A stretch of DNA of 64,000 nucleotides, taken from Luteibacter sp. dw_328. Lineage in GTDB: Bacteria; Pseudomonadota; Gammaproteobacteria; Xanthomonadales; Rhodanobacteraceae. The translations under genes and the position numbers were made by a program. Numbering within the stretch: the stretch's first letter is position 1; each line of letters starts with the position of its first letter. Where the stretch lies: assembly GCF_018449605.1 (NCBI RefSeq), contig NZ_JAAVUW010000009.1:124001-188000 (forward strand). The letters run 5' to 3'. Below the pieces are notes generated by a model, which worked only from the letters and a program-made list of their open reading frames with translations, ran no database searches and was not told the origin of the DNA. Below are positions 47,605 through 57,591 of the stretch, one piece after another.

Positions 47605-47671
47605 TATCCGCGAACGGGGAATAACCATCTTGGGTGAATCGACCGCGCCGCGGTTATCGGAGCCGAAGATC

Positions 47672-48448
47672 ATGCATACCCTCGCCACCAGCAACGTCCA
47701 CACCACTCGCCATGCCGGCAAGATCGTCCTCGTCACCGGCGGCAGCTCGGGCCTCGGCCTCGCCACGGCCGAGCGCTTCGTCCGCGAAGGCGCCACCGTC
47801 TATATCACCGGCCGTCGTCAGGCCGAGCTCGATACGGCCGCCGCGTCCCTCGGCGTCACCGCCATCCAGGGCGACATCGCCAAGGCAGCCGACCTCGATC
47901 GCATCTTCGCCACCATTCGCGACAAGAGCGGACGCCTCGACATCCTGTTCGCCAACGCAGGTGGCGGTGAATTCGCGCCTCTCGGCCAGATCAGCGAGGC
48001 GCAGTTCGACAAATACTTCGGCATCAACGTGAAGGGCACGCTGTTTACCGTGCAGAAAGCGCTGGAGCTGATGGGCCCGGGCTCGGCCATCGTCCTCAAC
48101 GGTTCCATGGTGTCGATCAAGGGCGCCCCGGCGTTCGGCGTTTACGCGGCCACGAAGGCGGCGCTGCGCTCGTTCGCCCGCACCTGGGCCAGCGACCTGA
48201 AGGGTCGCGACATCCGCGTCAACGTCGTCGCGCCGGGCACCGTGGTCACCCCTGCGTACACGTCGGAACTCGGCATGAGCGAACAGCAGATCGCCGAGTA
48301 CAGCGCCTACGTCGAGAGCATCACGCCGCTCGGCCGCACCGGCACCCCGGACGAAATCGCCAAGGCCGTCTCCTTCCTCGCGTCAGACGAAGCCAGCTAC
48401 ATCACCGGCATTGAGTTGTTCGTCGACGGGGGTCAGGCGCAGATCTGA
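47672..48448 (+). CDS. SDR-family oxidoreductase
   Basis: This 258-residue NAD(P)-dependent oxidoreductase has the full classical SDR site: GGSSGLG at 23-29, NAG at 95-97, Ser145, Tyr158 and Lys162 (YAATK), and a VNVVAPG region. The contrast with the degenerate SDR near 1.2 kb is clear. I prefer ATG 47672 (GGAG about 10 bases upstream) over a TTG at 47630. It is divergent from a LysR gene, its probable regulator. The substrate is unknown. Confidence 0.9.
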   Translation: MHTLATSNVHTTRHAGKIVLVTGGSSGLGLATAERFVREGATVYITGRRQAELDTAAASLGVTAIQGDIAKAADLDRIFATIRDKSGRLDILFANAGGGEFAPLGQISEAQFDKYFGINVKGTLFTVQKALELMGPGSAIVLNGSMVSIKGAPAFGVYAATKAALRSFARTWASDLKGRDIRVNVVAPGTVVTPAYTSELGMSEQQIAEYSAYVESITPLGRTGTPDEIAKAVSFLASDEASYITGIELFVDGGQAQI

Positions 48449-48490
48449 CGGGGGTCTTCATGGGGGCGGGCTCGCGATGACGACTAACCC

Positions 48491-49267
48491 TTAATTCAGG
48501 CCCCAGGCATATGAGTCCATGGAGAGGACGCCATACGTGATGCCTCCATCGATCGCCGTCGGAACATCGCTCCCGGCGGCACCGGCGGCGACGAGGAGTG
48601 GCAGGTAGTGCTCCTCGGTCGGATGCGCGCGAATGGCGCTGGGCGCAAGGCGGCGGTAGTCGCGCAGGGCGTCCGTGTTGCCCTCGAGAACGGCCTTGCG
48701 GCTCCAGGCGGCGAACTCGCTGGCGTACGCGGCGTTCTCCCCCGAGCGACGCACCTCGTACAGGTTGTGCGTAAGGCTGCCCGAGCCGACGATGACCACG
48801 CCCCGGTCACGCAAAGGCGCCAGCGCCTTGCCCAGGCGCAGTGCACCGGCCGCGTCCAGATTATGTGGCATCGACACCTGGATCACCGGCACGTCCGCAT
48901 CCGGTCGCAAATAGCGCAGCGGCACCCATGCACCGTGGTCGTAACCGCGCTCCGGGTCGACGATCGCGACGAAACCCGCGTCGATCAACAACGACGCGGT
49001 CTCGCATGCCAGCCCGGGCGAGCCCGGCGAGGGATAGGTAAGCGTGTAGAGCGGCGGCGGAAAGCCTCCGAAGTCGTGGATCGTCCCCGGCATGGCCGCG
49101 CCGGTCACCCGTATACCGCCCGTCTGCCAGTGCGGTGAGACGACGACGATCGCCATCGCGTTAGCGAGACGCTCACCGATGTCGGTCAGGCGCGGACCGA
49201 GCAAACCCGGCTCGAGCGCGAAGGTCGGGGCACCGTGGGAGATGAACAGGGCGGGGGCGCGGAGCAT
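48491..49267 (-). CDS. DODA-type (YgiD-like) extradiol dioxygenase family protein
   Basis: This 258-residue class III extradiol-dioxygenase-family protein has likely Zn/Fe ligands in FISHGAPTFAL (His), VVSPHWQ (His), and HPTEEHYLPLL near the C-terminus. YgiD relatives act on 4,5-DOPA and related catechols. The ATG at 49267 has AGGTG 6 bases upstream; an earlier start would add 33 proline-rich residues. It converges with the upstream SDR. The physiological substrate is not predictable. Confidence 0.87.
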   Translation of the reverse strand: MLRAPALFISHGAPTFALEPGLLGPRLTDIGERLANAMAIVVVSPHWQTGGIRVTGAAMPGTIHDFGGFPPPLYTLTYPSPGSPGLACETASLLIDAGFVAIVDPERGYDHGAWVPLRYLRPDADVPVIQVSMPHNLDAAGALRLGKALAPLRDRGVVIVGSGSLTHNLYEVRRSGENAAYASEFAAWSRKAVLEGNTDALRDYRRLAPSAIRAHPTEEHYLPLLVAAGAAGSDVPTAIDGGITYGVLSMDSYAWGLN

Positions 49268-49401
49268 GGCGGACACCTGATGACATGGAGGCGGATGCCT
49301 CCCCCTAGCAATGTAGGGGGTGTCACGCGGGGGATAAATCGCCGTGGGAAGAACACATTGGCGCACCCGGGGAACAACCTCCCCTTGCCGGCCGGCCAGC
49401 C

Positions 49402-51990
49402 TCAGGTCAAACGAACCTCGCGTGCGCCCTCGCCGAGCTCATCGATGGACACCGGGCGCGAGAAGAAAAAGCCCTGCATCGACGTGCACTCTTCGTCGAG
49501 CAGCCAGCGCCGCTGGCGGTCGGTCTCGACGCCTTCGGCGACGACCTCGAGGTTGAGGCTGCGCGCGAGGAAGACGATCGAACGACAGATCGATGCGTCG
49601 ACGTCGTCCTGCAGCAGCGCGCTGGTGAAATGCCGGTCGATCTTGATCTTGTCCAGCGGAAGCCGCGACAGATAGGTCAGGTTCGAATAGCCCGTGCCGA
49701 AGTCGTCCAGCGCGATGCTGACGCCCATCGCACGCAGCTCGTGCAGCGTGCGAATAGCGCGTGCCGGCTCGTTCATGAAGGCGCTTTCGGTCAGCTCCAG
49801 CTCCAGCGACGAAGCGCTCGCCCCCGTTTCGGCCAGTGCCTGGCGCACTTCGGCCACGAGGTCGACGTGTACCAGTTGCTGCGCCGAGATGTTCACGGCG
49901 ATCCGGCAGCCGGGACCCAGCAAGGCGGCGATGCGTCGTTGCTGCCGGCACGCCTCGCGCAACACCCACTGGCCGATCTGCACGATGGCGCCGGTCTCTT
50001 CCAGCAAGGGCACCAGCTTGTCGGGCGTACCCAGGTCTCCCGGCGCGGACGGCCAGCGCAATAGCGCTTCCACACCGATGACGCGGCCGTCGTCGCCCGC
50101 GTGCTGCGTCTGCCAGGCGAGCGCAAGCTCGTTGTCGAGGTTAGCGCCGGACAACCGCGAGAGCACGGTCAGACGCGCCATGGCGGTAGCGTGCATGTCG
50201 GCGGAATACCGCTTCCACGTGTGACGCCCCGAACGCTTTGCGTCGTACATCGCCGTATCGGCATTGCGAATGAGCGTGTCCGCGTCGGAACCGTCACGCG
50301 TGGCGAAGGCCACACCGATGCTGCACTTCAGTCGCTGCATCGTGCCGCCGACTTCCAATGGCTCTTCGATGGCGCACTGGATGCGCGGCAGCACGTCGAG
50401 CGCTCGCGCCGGTGAACACGTGAAAGGGATCATCGCGACGAACTCGTCGCCACCGAAGCGGCCGATGTGACCGAGTCCGTCGAGGACATCGCCCAGTTTG
50501 AGCGTCACGTCGCGCAACACCTGGTCGCCCAGTGCATGCCCGAGTGCGTCGTTGATGAACTTGAAATGGTCGAGGTCGATGAAGAGCACCATGACGCCGG
50601 AGCCATCACGTTGCGATTGCCGGACCAGATGCTCCAGCTTTTCGCGCAAGGCACGGCGATTGGGCAGGCCGGTGAGCTCGTCGTGCGTCGCCTGGTGATT
50701 GAGTCGTTCTTCGTAACGGCGCTGCTGCGTCACGTCGCGCACGATCGCCAGGGTGCCGCGCCCACGTGAGTCCCGGTAGTCCGAAAGCGCCAGTTCGGCC
50801 TCGAAGGGCATGCCATCCTCGGGGTTGAGCCAGGCATTGACGCTCGTTCCTTCCGGCGCGCCCCCGCGCATCGCCTCCAGTGCGTCGGCGTCCATGAATT
50901 CCGCGGCGTGACGGCCAACCAGTGTCGCGCCGTCCTGCCCGAGGCGTTCCTCCGCAAGCAGGTTGGCGTACTCGATACGATCGTTACGCACGATGATCAC
51001 CGGCAGCGGCATACGCGTCATCAGCTGCCTGTAAGCCGCTTCGCTCGCCGCGAGATCGCGGTCGGTGTCGCGCTGGTGAAGGGTGCTGAGCGACAGGGCC
51101 TGGATGAGGTGACTCTGTCGGCGATAGGCGCGATCGAAGGCTGCCGCGAAGGCGTTGAGCAAGAGGACGAGCGCGAACGTCGCCAGCATCGATGAGCGCG
51201 CCTGCCGGAGCCATTCGTCGAAGATACCGGCGCGGTCGAGGCTGACCTGGACCGCGAACGGGTAGCGAGCCGACGCGGCCCAGGCGTAGATCCTCAGGTC
51301 GTCGGCATGCTGTCCGCTCGCCCCGGGCGTGGGCACGGGACCGCTCCAGGACATGCCGCGGTCCGTGCGATTACTCGCGAAGCGACGTCCATCCAACGAA
51401 AAGACCGCCATATCCGCACTGCCGCCCATCATCGAGCGGCTCATGCCATCGCGTACGCGTTCTTCGTCGATCAGCGTGCCGAAGGCCGCCGGCTCCCCGA
51501 CCCGCGAATCGACCAGGACACGAATGGCCGAAGGTGCGCCGTTGTGTGTATCGGTGACGATGACGCGCACGCTGGCACCCAGCGCCTCGCGCCGCGGAGC
51601 GGCCAGGCTGTCGCGCCAGTCCATCAAGGACGCACCGCTACTGGCAAGCAGCATGCCCTGCGCATCCAGGGCCACTAACGTCGGCAACTCGGGATGGCGG
51701 GCCTGCACTTCGCCCAGGCTCATGTGCAGGGGACCGGGCGCGATGCCGTTGACCGCGTTCCGCAACGCGAGCAACGGCCCGAGGCTGGCGTCGATGTCCT
51801 GGTCAACCATGCGCACCGTGCCACCGACGGAGCCGGCAAGCTGCCGGCGCCCATTGGCAAGCATGCCGCGGTAGGCGTCGATCTGCAGGATGGCGACCAG
51901 CGTGACGAGGCCCACGGTGAGGCCGAGCGAGACGCCCCAGGTGGTCAGACGGATACGCCGGGCGCGCCGTTTCGCCGCGCCCTTGTCCAT
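49402..51990 (-). CDS. Membrane sensor with PAS, GGDEF and EAL domains
   Basis: This c-di-GMP enzyme of about 862 residues has an N-terminal membrane helix (15-40), a periplasmic sensor region of about 220 residues and a second helix near 270-290. A PAS domain (about 320-430), a GGDEF domain with intact RFGGDEF and an EAL domain with intact VEALLRW and DDFGTGYSN follow. Both catalytic motifs are present, so it may make and break c-di-GMP or switch between activities. ATG 51990 and GTG 52008 are both possible starts. It is divergent from pagL, with no obvious operon partner. Confidence 0.92.
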   Translation of the reverse strand: MDKGAAKRRARRIRLTTWGVSLGLTVGLVTLVAILQIDAYRGMLANGRRQLAGSVGGTVRMVDQDIDASLGPLLALRNAVNGIAPGPLHMSLGEVQARHPELPTLVALDAQGMLLASSGASLMDWRDSLAAPRREALGASVRVIVTDTHNGAPSAIRVLVDSRVGEPAAFGTLIDEERVRDGMSRSMMGGSADMAVFSLDGRRFASNRTDRGMSWSGPVPTPGASGQHADDLRIYAWAASARYPFAVQVSLDRAGIFDEWLRQARSSMLATFALVLLLNAFAAAFDRAYRRQSHLIQALSLSTLHQRDTDRDLAASEAAYRQLMTRMPLPVIIVRNDRIEYANLLAEERLGQDGATLVGRHAAEFMDADALEAMRGGAPEGTSVNAWLNPEDGMPFEAELALSDYRDSRGRGTLAIVRDVTQQRRYEERLNHQATHDELTGLPNRRALREKLEHLVRQSQRDGSGVMVLFIDLDHFKFINDALGHALGDQVLRDVTLKLGDVLDGLGHIGRFGGDEFVAMIPFTCSPARALDVLPRIQCAIEEPLEVGGTMQRLKCSIGVAFATRDGSDADTLIRNADTAMYDAKRSGRHTWKRYSADMHATAMARLTVLSRLSGANLDNELALAWQTQHAGDDGRVIGVEALLRWPSAPGDLGTPDKLVPLLEETGAIVQIGQWVLREACRQQRRIAALLGPGCRIAVNISAQQLVHVDLVAEVRQALAETGASASSLELELTESAFMNEPARAIRTLHELRAMGVSIALDDFGTGYSNLTYLSRLPLDKIKIDRHFTSALLQDDVDASICRSIVFLARSLNLEVVAEGVETDRQRRWLLDEECTSMQGFFFSRPVSIDELGEGAREVRLT

Positions 51991-52255
51991 CGCGCCTTCC
52001 ACCGTCACGCCCCCTTGCGCCCCAACGCCGTTCCTGTTCCCGCCGCTGGTCGGCGGCAGGGCCCTGTACGTCTGTAACGGCAGGGGTGCCGCCGCCTTGA
52101 CCCCTGACAGGGCCTGATACCGCTACACACGAAAGGCGGGTGCAATATCGGCACGAATATTCTTAAGTAACCTCTTTTATTCACGTTCGATGGACACGAT
52201 TTACCGAACGATCCAGTTCACTAACAAACGTCCCACCACAAGGACCAGTTCCCCC

Positions 52256-52789
52256 ATGCGCTCGTCCCGCCCCACACTTGGCGTCATCGCCGCCGTACTC
52301 CTGTCCGCTGTCGCCCTCCCCGCCGCTGCCGATACCCACCTGGAACTCCAGGGGGGCCGCAGCTACATGGACACGCACGGCACCAACGTCTTCTTCCTCG
52401 AGTCCGTCTTCAACGCCTACCAGATCGGCCAGAGCCGCTTCACGTGGTCACCCGATGTCTCGGTCGGCTACATCAACGGTCGCCATATCGCGCATTACGA
52501 CGATTACAGCCCCGGTGTGACGAACAATGTCTGGCTCGGCGCCGCCGGCGCCCGCTTCCACTACGGCACCGATAGCGACTGGTACCAGCCACTCTTCTTC
52601 AGCTTCCAGGTCGCTGGCACGGCAGGCGGCCACACGCAGGCGCTGTCCAGCAGCTACGAGTTCGTCAGCACACTCGGCTGGCAGATGAAGAACGTGAGTT
52701 TCCAGATCCGCCACATCTCGAACGGCAGCTTCAAGGAGCCGAACCGCGGCGAGACGATGGCCCTGGTGGGTATCGGCTTCGACCTCTGA
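52256..52789 (+). CDS. pagL: Lipid A 3-O-deacylase, PagL family
   Basis: This 177-residue outer-membrane barrel enzyme removes the 3-linked acyl chain of lipid A. A signal peptide (1-25, ending LPAAA) and a terminal Leu after Phe fit outer-membrane insertion. The catalytic residues His153, Ser155 and Glu166 lie in IRHISNGSFKEPNRGE, matching PagL spacing. I choose ATG 52256 because AAGGA lies upstream and the signal peptide begins there; an ATG at 52190 lacks a ribosome site. A strong terminator follows. Confidence 0.9.
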   Translation: MRSSRPTLGVIAAVLLSAVALPAAADTHLELQGGRSYMDTHGTNVFFLESVFNAYQIGQSRFTWSPDVSVGYINGRHIAHYDDYSPGVTNNVWLGAAGARFHYGTDSDWYQPLFFSFQVAGTAGGHTQALSSSYEFVSTLGWQMKNVSFQIRHISNGSFKEPNRGETMALVGIGFDL

Positions 52790-52812
52790 TTCCTGTCCCT
52801 CGGACAGAGAAA

Positions 52813-52842
52813 AGCCGGCGCTTCGCAGCGCCGGCTTTTTTT
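52813..52842. terminator. Intrinsic terminator after pagL, possibly bidirectional
   Basis: AGCCGGCGC pairs with GCGCCGGCT around a 6-base loop and is followed by six more Ts. Four As precede the stem on the other side, so it may also end the emrB transcript. Confidence 0.9.
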
Positions 52843-52866
52843 GTGCTTCGTGTTGCCCGCCTGGTC

Positions 52867-54393
52867 TTAGTGTCCCGCCGCGGCCGGGCCGGCCTTGGCC
52901 GCGAATGGTGGCTTCGCCAGCCAGACGATGAACACCAGGCCGATGAAGACGTAACCGAGCAACTGGAAGACCTCGTTGAACGAGATCTGGTAGCCCTGGT
53001 TGGTAATCATCGCGTTCAACGCCGATGTCGCATACTGCGGATCGCCGTGGCCGATCGTGGTCAGTGCCTGTTGTGCGGTCGGGTCGAACGGCGTGATCGT
53101 TTCGGTCAGCCGCTCGTGATGGACGATCGCCCGTCGATCCCACAGGAACGTGGTCAGCGACGCCGCGAAACTACCGCCCAGCGTACGCAGGAAGGTGGCG
53201 AGACCGGAGCCCGCCGCGATCTCGCGCGGCTGCAGATCGGACAGCAGGATGCTGAGGATCGGCATGAAGAACAAAGCCACGCCCAGGCCCTGGATGAGCT
53301 GCACCATCGCGACACTGTAGAAATCGATGTCGAGATAGAACTCCGAGCGCATGAAGCACGTCGCGCCCATCACCAGGAACGCACCCGAAGCCAGTACACG
53401 CAGGTCGAACTTGTGCGCGTATCGGCCGACGAAGGGCGTCAGGATCACCGGAATGATACCCAGCGGCGCCGCGGCGAGGCCCGCCCACGTCGAGGTGTAT
53501 CCCACGTTGCGTTGCAACCACTGCGGCACCAGCAGGCCGATGGCGAAGAACGCTGCGTAAGCCAGCACGAGACATAGCGTGCCCATCGCGAAGTTTCGAT
53601 GTCGGAACAGCTTCAGGTTCACGATCGGGTCCTTGTCCGTAAGCTCCCAGATCAGGAACACGGCCAGGCCGATCGCGGCGATGATCGCGGTGACGACGAT
53701 AAACGGCGATGAGAACCAGTCTTCGTCGTTGCCCTTGTCGAGCACCACCTGCAGCGCACCCACGCCGATGATCAGCGTGATCAGGCCGACGTAATCCACC
53801 TTCGGCTTCTCGGTCACCTCCGGACGTCCCTTCATCTGGTTCGCCACCACGAAGCTGGCGAAGATGCCGATCGGCACGTTGATGAAGAAGATCCACGGCC
53901 ACGTGTAGTTGTCCGTGATCCAGCCACCGAGGATCGGGCCCGCGATGGGCGCGACGACGGTGACCATCGCCAGCAGGGCGAGCGCCATGCCTCGTTTGGC
54001 GGGTGGATAAATCGAGATCAGCAGGCTCTGCGTGATCGGATACATCGGGCCGGCCACCGCACCCTGGATGGCGCGGAAGACGATGAGCATGGTCATGCTC
54101 TGCGCGATACCGCACAGGAACGAGGCCATCGAGAACAGCAGCGTGGCCATGACGAACAGCTTCGTTTCACCGAAGCGGCGCGTCAGGAAGCCGGTCAGCG
54201 GCAGCGCGATGGCGTTGCTGACCGCGAACGAGGTGATGACCCACGTGCTCTGGTTGGAGCTGACACCCAGGTTGCCCGCGATCGTCGGCAGCGACACGTT
54301 CGCGATCGTCGTGTCGAGCACCTGCATGAAGGTCGCAAGCGATAAGCCGATCGTGGACAGCGCCAGGTTGGGCGGTCGAAATTCGGTGCTCAT
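52867..54393 (-). CDS. emrB: DHA2-family MFS multidrug transporter, EmrB type
   Basis: This 508-residue inner-membrane pump has 14 predicted helices. The DHA2 signatures FMQVLDTTIANVSLPTIAG and WVITSFAVSNAIALPLTG near the N-terminus and GPILGGWITDNYTWPWIFFINVP match EmrB. With EmrA and an outer-membrane channel encoded upstream it would form a tripartite drug pump. It is the last gene of marR-OMF-emrA-emrB, 12 bases after emrA. The substrate is unknown. Confidence 0.93.
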   Translation of the reverse strand: MSTEFRPPNLALSTIGLSLATFMQVLDTTIANVSLPTIAGNLGVSSNQSTWVITSFAVSNAIALPLTGFLTRRFGETKLFVMATLLFSMASFLCGIAQSMTMLIVFRAIQGAVAGPMYPITQSLLISIYPPAKRGMALALLAMVTVVAPIAGPILGGWITDNYTWPWIFFINVPIGIFASFVVANQMKGRPEVTEKPKVDYVGLITLIIGVGALQVVLDKGNDEDWFSSPFIVVTAIIAAIGLAVFLIWELTDKDPIVNLKLFRHRNFAMGTLCLVLAYAAFFAIGLLVPQWLQRNVGYTSTWAGLAAAPLGIIPVILTPFVGRYAHKFDLRVLASGAFLVMGATCFMRSEFYLDIDFYSVAMVQLIQGLGVALFFMPILSILLSDLQPREIAAGSGLATFLRTLGGSFAASLTTFLWDRRAIVHHERLTETITPFDPTAQQALTTIGHGDPQYATSALNAMITNQGYQISFNEVFQLLGYVFIGLVFIVWLAKPPFAAKAGPAAAGH

Positions 54394-54405
54394 TGGGCGG
54401 CCTCC

Positions 54406-55617
54406 TTACTTCGGAGCCTTCTGCTGTTCGCCTTCACCCGCCGATGCGTTCTCGTGGATCACGCGGGCGATGTCCTTGTCGGCGTCGGCAAGCTGCTTGT
54501 CGTAGATCGGCGTGGAGAACTCGGCCTTGGTCGGCGCCTGCGTGGAGAGCAGCGGGCCGCTCTGGTCGTGCAGCGACACCGAGACCTTGGTCGACAGGCC
54601 CAGGCGAAGCGGCTTCTCTTCGAGCTGCTTCGGGTCGGTGAAGACCACGCGTACCGGCACGCGCTGGACGATCTTGATCCAGTTGCCCGTGGCGTTCTGT
54701 GCCGGGAGGATCGAGAACGCGCTGCCGCTGCCGATGCCCAGGCTGCGAATCTTTGCCTTGTACACAGTCTTGCCGCCGTACAGGTCCGCGGTCACGTCGA
54801 CCGGCTGGCCGATGCGCATCTGGTTGAGCTGGGTTTCTTTGAAGTTCGCATCGATCCACACCTCGTGGAGCGGCACGACGGCCATCAGGGCGGCACCCGG
54901 CTGAACGCGCTGGCCGACCTGCACGGTGCGCTTGGCGATGTAACCGTCCACCGGCGCGACGAGCGTGGCGCGGACATCGTCAAGGTACGCAGAACGCAGC
55001 TTGGCGGCCGCGGCGCGGACATCCGGGTGCGAGGCGACGACCGTATCGTCGACGAGCACCTTGTTGCTGCTGTAAGCCTGCTTCGCGGAAGCCAGGCTGC
55101 TCTCGGCGGAGGTCAGCGTATCGGAAGCGTGCGACAGTTCTTCGGCGGAGATCGCACCGGACTTGGCGAGATCGCGGCGACGGTTATAGTCCTGGCGAGC
55201 GCGATCCACGGCGGTCTGGCGCACGGCCACATCGGCCTGCGACGAGGTCACGTTGTTGTAGAGACCACGCACCTTGCGCACCGTGTTGGCGAGGTTGGCG
55301 CGGGCACTCTCCAGTGCGACTTCGGCGTCGCTCGGATCGAGCTTCACCAGCACGTCGCCCTGGTGTACCAGGTCGCCGTCATCGGCCCCGATCGAGGTGA
55401 CCGTTCCGGCGATCTGCGGGGTGATCTGCACGACGTTGCCGTTGACGTAAGCGTCGTCGGTGTCCTCGTACCAGCGACCCTCCACGAAATACCAGACGGT
55501 CCAGCCGATCGCGGCCAGCACGATGACGGCAACCAGCAACTTGAGGAAGAAGCCGCGACGGCTCTTCGGGGGCGGCGCAACGACGGCGCCGGATGGGGCA
55601 ATGGTTTCTTGTGACAT
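54406..55617 (-). CDS. emrA: EmrA-type membrane-fusion protein (HlyD family)
   Basis: This 403-residue periplasmic adaptor has one N-terminal membrane helix (about 25-45). The biotinyl-lipoyl-like segments VQITPQIAGTVTSIGADDGD and LVAPVDGYIAKRTVQVGQ bracket a coiled-coil hairpin (about 100-200), and a beta-barrel domain follows. It would link EmrB to the outer-membrane channel. It lies 23 bases after the channel gene's stop. Assignment is secure. Confidence 0.93.
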   Translation of the reverse strand: MSQETIAPSGAVVAPPPKSRRGFFLKLLVAVIVLAAIGWTVWYFVEGRWYEDTDDAYVNGNVVQITPQIAGTVTSIGADDGDLVHQGDVLVKLDPSDAEVALESARANLANTVRKVRGLYNNVTSSQADVAVRQTAVDRARQDYNRRRDLAKSGAISAEELSHASDTLTSAESSLASAKQAYSSNKVLVDDTVVASHPDVRAAAAKLRSAYLDDVRATLVAPVDGYIAKRTVQVGQRVQPGAALMAVVPLHEVWIDANFKETQLNQMRIGQPVDVTADLYGGKTVYKAKIRSLGIGSGSAFSILPAQNATGNWIKIVQRVPVRVVFTDPKQLEEKPLRLGLSTKVSVSLHDQSGPLLSTQAPTKAEFSTPIYDKQLADADKDIARVIHENASAGEGEQQKAPK

Positions 55618-55640
55618 CGGAAGCGGCCTCGGTACGATTT

Positions 55641-57101
55641 TTAGTGGGTTGCGGGCGTGGCGGCGACGACCGGCTGGTCGTCGGCCTCGGGGCGGAAACC
55701 GCCGCCGAGCGCCTGAATGAGTTGGACGGACGTGTCGACCTGCTGCGCCTTCAGGGAGGCCATGCGCTGCTGGGCTTCAAGCAGTTGCTGGCGCACCACG
55801 AGCGATTCCAGGTAACTGCCGACGCCGGCCTTGTAGCGGAGCTGCGAGAGGTCGTACGCCTGCTGCGCGGCGTCCTGCGCACGCTGCTGCGCCTGGATCT
55901 GCGTGCCCAGCGAATCGAGGCCGGAGAGGTCATCGGCCACTTCGTTGAGCGCGCCGACCAGCGTCTTGTTGTATTGCGCGACGGCAAGGTCGTACTCGGC
56001 ATCCTTGCCCGACAGGTTCGCGCGGAGACGACCCCCGTCGAAGATCGGCAGGCTGACCGCCGGCAGCACCTGCCAGAAGCGCGCACGTGACGAGAACAGG
56101 TTGTCCGAACCACTCGCGGCCTGCGCGGCGAGAATGCCGAGCGACACGTTGGGCAGGAACTCGGTCTTCGCCGAGACGATGTCCTTCGATGCCGCCTCGA
56201 CACGCCAGCGGGCGGCGACCAGGTCGGCACGATGGCCGAGCAGGTCCGCGGGCAGGTTGGCGGGAATCGCCACGGCCGACGGCGTCAGCGCGGCCGGGCG
56301 GGCGATGTCGATACCGCGATCCGGACCTTTGCCCAGCAACATGCTGAGCTGGATACGCGCGGTATCGATGGCGCGCTCCGACACGGCGATCTCGCGCTCG
56401 GCCGATGCCACTTCACTGTCGGCCTGCTTGACCTGCGTCTGGTTGTCGACGCCGGCGGCGACGCGCTGCACGGTCAGCTTCTGCGAGGCGTTGCTGCGGT
56501 CGAGTTCGGCCTTGGCCACGTCCAGCTGTGTGAACGCATAGCCGAGCTGCACATAGGCGCGAGCGACGTTGGTGGAAATCTCGATACGCGCCGCGCGGGC
56601 ATCGATTTCGGTCGCGCGCTGGCTGCCGAGTGCGGCTTCCCACGCGGCACGTTTGCCACCCCACAGGTCGAGATCCCAGCTGAAGTTGCCGTAGCCGAAC
56701 TTGGTCCACGAGAAGTGGTTGCCCGGGGGCGACGGCAGCAACGAACCCGGCAGATGCGCGCCGGCGGCGCCCGCACCGACGTTGAACGTCGGATCGCGCG
56801 CGGCATCGGCGCCGGCGCTCTGGGCCTGCGCCTGACGCACGCGTGCGTCGGCCGTGGCCAGATCCGGGTTGTCCTTCAGTGCTTCCTCGATCAGCGAGGT
56901 GAGCTGGCTGTCGCCCAGCCCGGTCCACCAGTCGGCCGACGGCCAGCCGGCCGGCGAGACGGCGACCTTGGACAGGGTACGGTCGGCGTGAAGGGTGGTC
57001 GGGTCGGTGAGCTGACCCTGCGGATCCAGTCCACGGCTGGTGACACAGCCGGAAAGAATCAACGCGGCCCCGACGGCCGCCACGAGAGTGTGCAGACGCA
57101 T
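55641..57101 (-). CDS. Outer-membrane efflux channel lipoprotein (NodT/OprM type)
   Basis: This 486-residue TolC-superfamily protein has lipobox LSGC (Cys19). Two outer-membrane-factor repeats (about 60-260 and 270-460) alternate long helices with short barrel strands. It would complete the Emr pump from inner membrane to exterior. It follows marR by 23 bases and precedes emrA. A dedicated channel in an Emr operon is common in this group, whereas enterobacteria share TolC. Confidence 0.92.
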   Translation of the reverse strand: MRLHTLVAAVGAALILSGCVTSRGLDPQGQLTDPTTLHADRTLSKVAVSPAGWPSADWWTGLGDSQLTSLIEEALKDNPDLATADARVRQAQAQSAGADAARDPTFNVGAGAAGAHLPGSLLPSPPGNHFSWTKFGYGNFSWDLDLWGGKRAAWEAALGSQRATEIDARAARIEISTNVARAYVQLGYAFTQLDVAKAELDRSNASQKLTVQRVAAGVDNQTQVKQADSEVASAEREIAVSERAIDTARIQLSMLLGKGPDRGIDIARPAALTPSAVAIPANLPADLLGHRADLVAARWRVEAASKDIVSAKTEFLPNVSLGILAAQAASGSDNLFSSRARFWQVLPAVSLPIFDGGRLRANLSGKDAEYDLAVAQYNKTLVGALNEVADDLSGLDSLGTQIQAQQRAQDAAQQAYDLSQLRYKAGVGSYLESLVVRQQLLEAQQRMASLKAQQVDTSVQLIQALGGGFRPEADDQPVVAATPATH

Positions 57102-57124
57102 GCGTTTTGCCTCGGACGTTTAGT

Positions 57125-57583
57125 TCAGTCTTTGTCGCGGAGCGCGTTGAGCACGCGCTCCAGGTAATCGTGCAACTGCTCGCGCTCGGTGTGGGAGAGG
57201 TCCTTCTGGGCCCGATCCAGCGTCGCGATGTTGCTTTCGTATAGATGCTTCCAGAGCGCCTCACCGGCCTCGGTCAGCTCGATGCGCAAGGCCCGGCGGT
57301 CCTGCTCGTGCTGTTTGCGCCGCAGGTAACCCTTGGACTCGAGCTGGTCGAGCTGCCGCGTCATGGCGCCGCCGTCCAGGTCCACCGCCCGTGCCAGTTC
57401 CGTCGCCGTCATCGGGCCGTGGGTGGCCAGACGTTTCAATACATGAAACTGGGTGAACTTCAGGTCCGCACCCAACGCGGCGAGATCCGCTTCGATCGCG
57501 CGGACGATTTCGCTACGCACCATGCCGATGAGGGCACCCAGGGTGTCGCGACCGTCGTAGGAGAGGCACAGGTGGCTGTTCAT
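57125..57583 (-). CDS. MarR-family transcriptional regulator
   Basis: This 152-residue winged-helix dimer has the MarR DNA-binding core (about 55-110) with MTATELARAVDLDGGAMTRQLDQLE and DRRALRIELTEAG wing. It is the first gene of the Emr operon and probably represses it, with release by a drug ligand. The ATG at 57583 has no Shine-Dalgarno sequence and sits 8 bases after a strong -10 box, so the mRNA may be leaderless. A longer frame start overlaps the promoter and is rejected. Confidence 0.92.
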   Translation of the reverse strand: MNSHLCLSYDGRDTLGALIGMVRSEIVRAIEADLAALGADLKFTQFHVLKRLATHGPMTATELARAVDLDGGAMTRQLDQLESKGYLRRKQHEQDRRALRIELTEAGEALWKHLYESNIATLDRAQKDLSHTEREQLHDYLERVLNALRDKD

Positions 57584-57591
57584 GGACACGC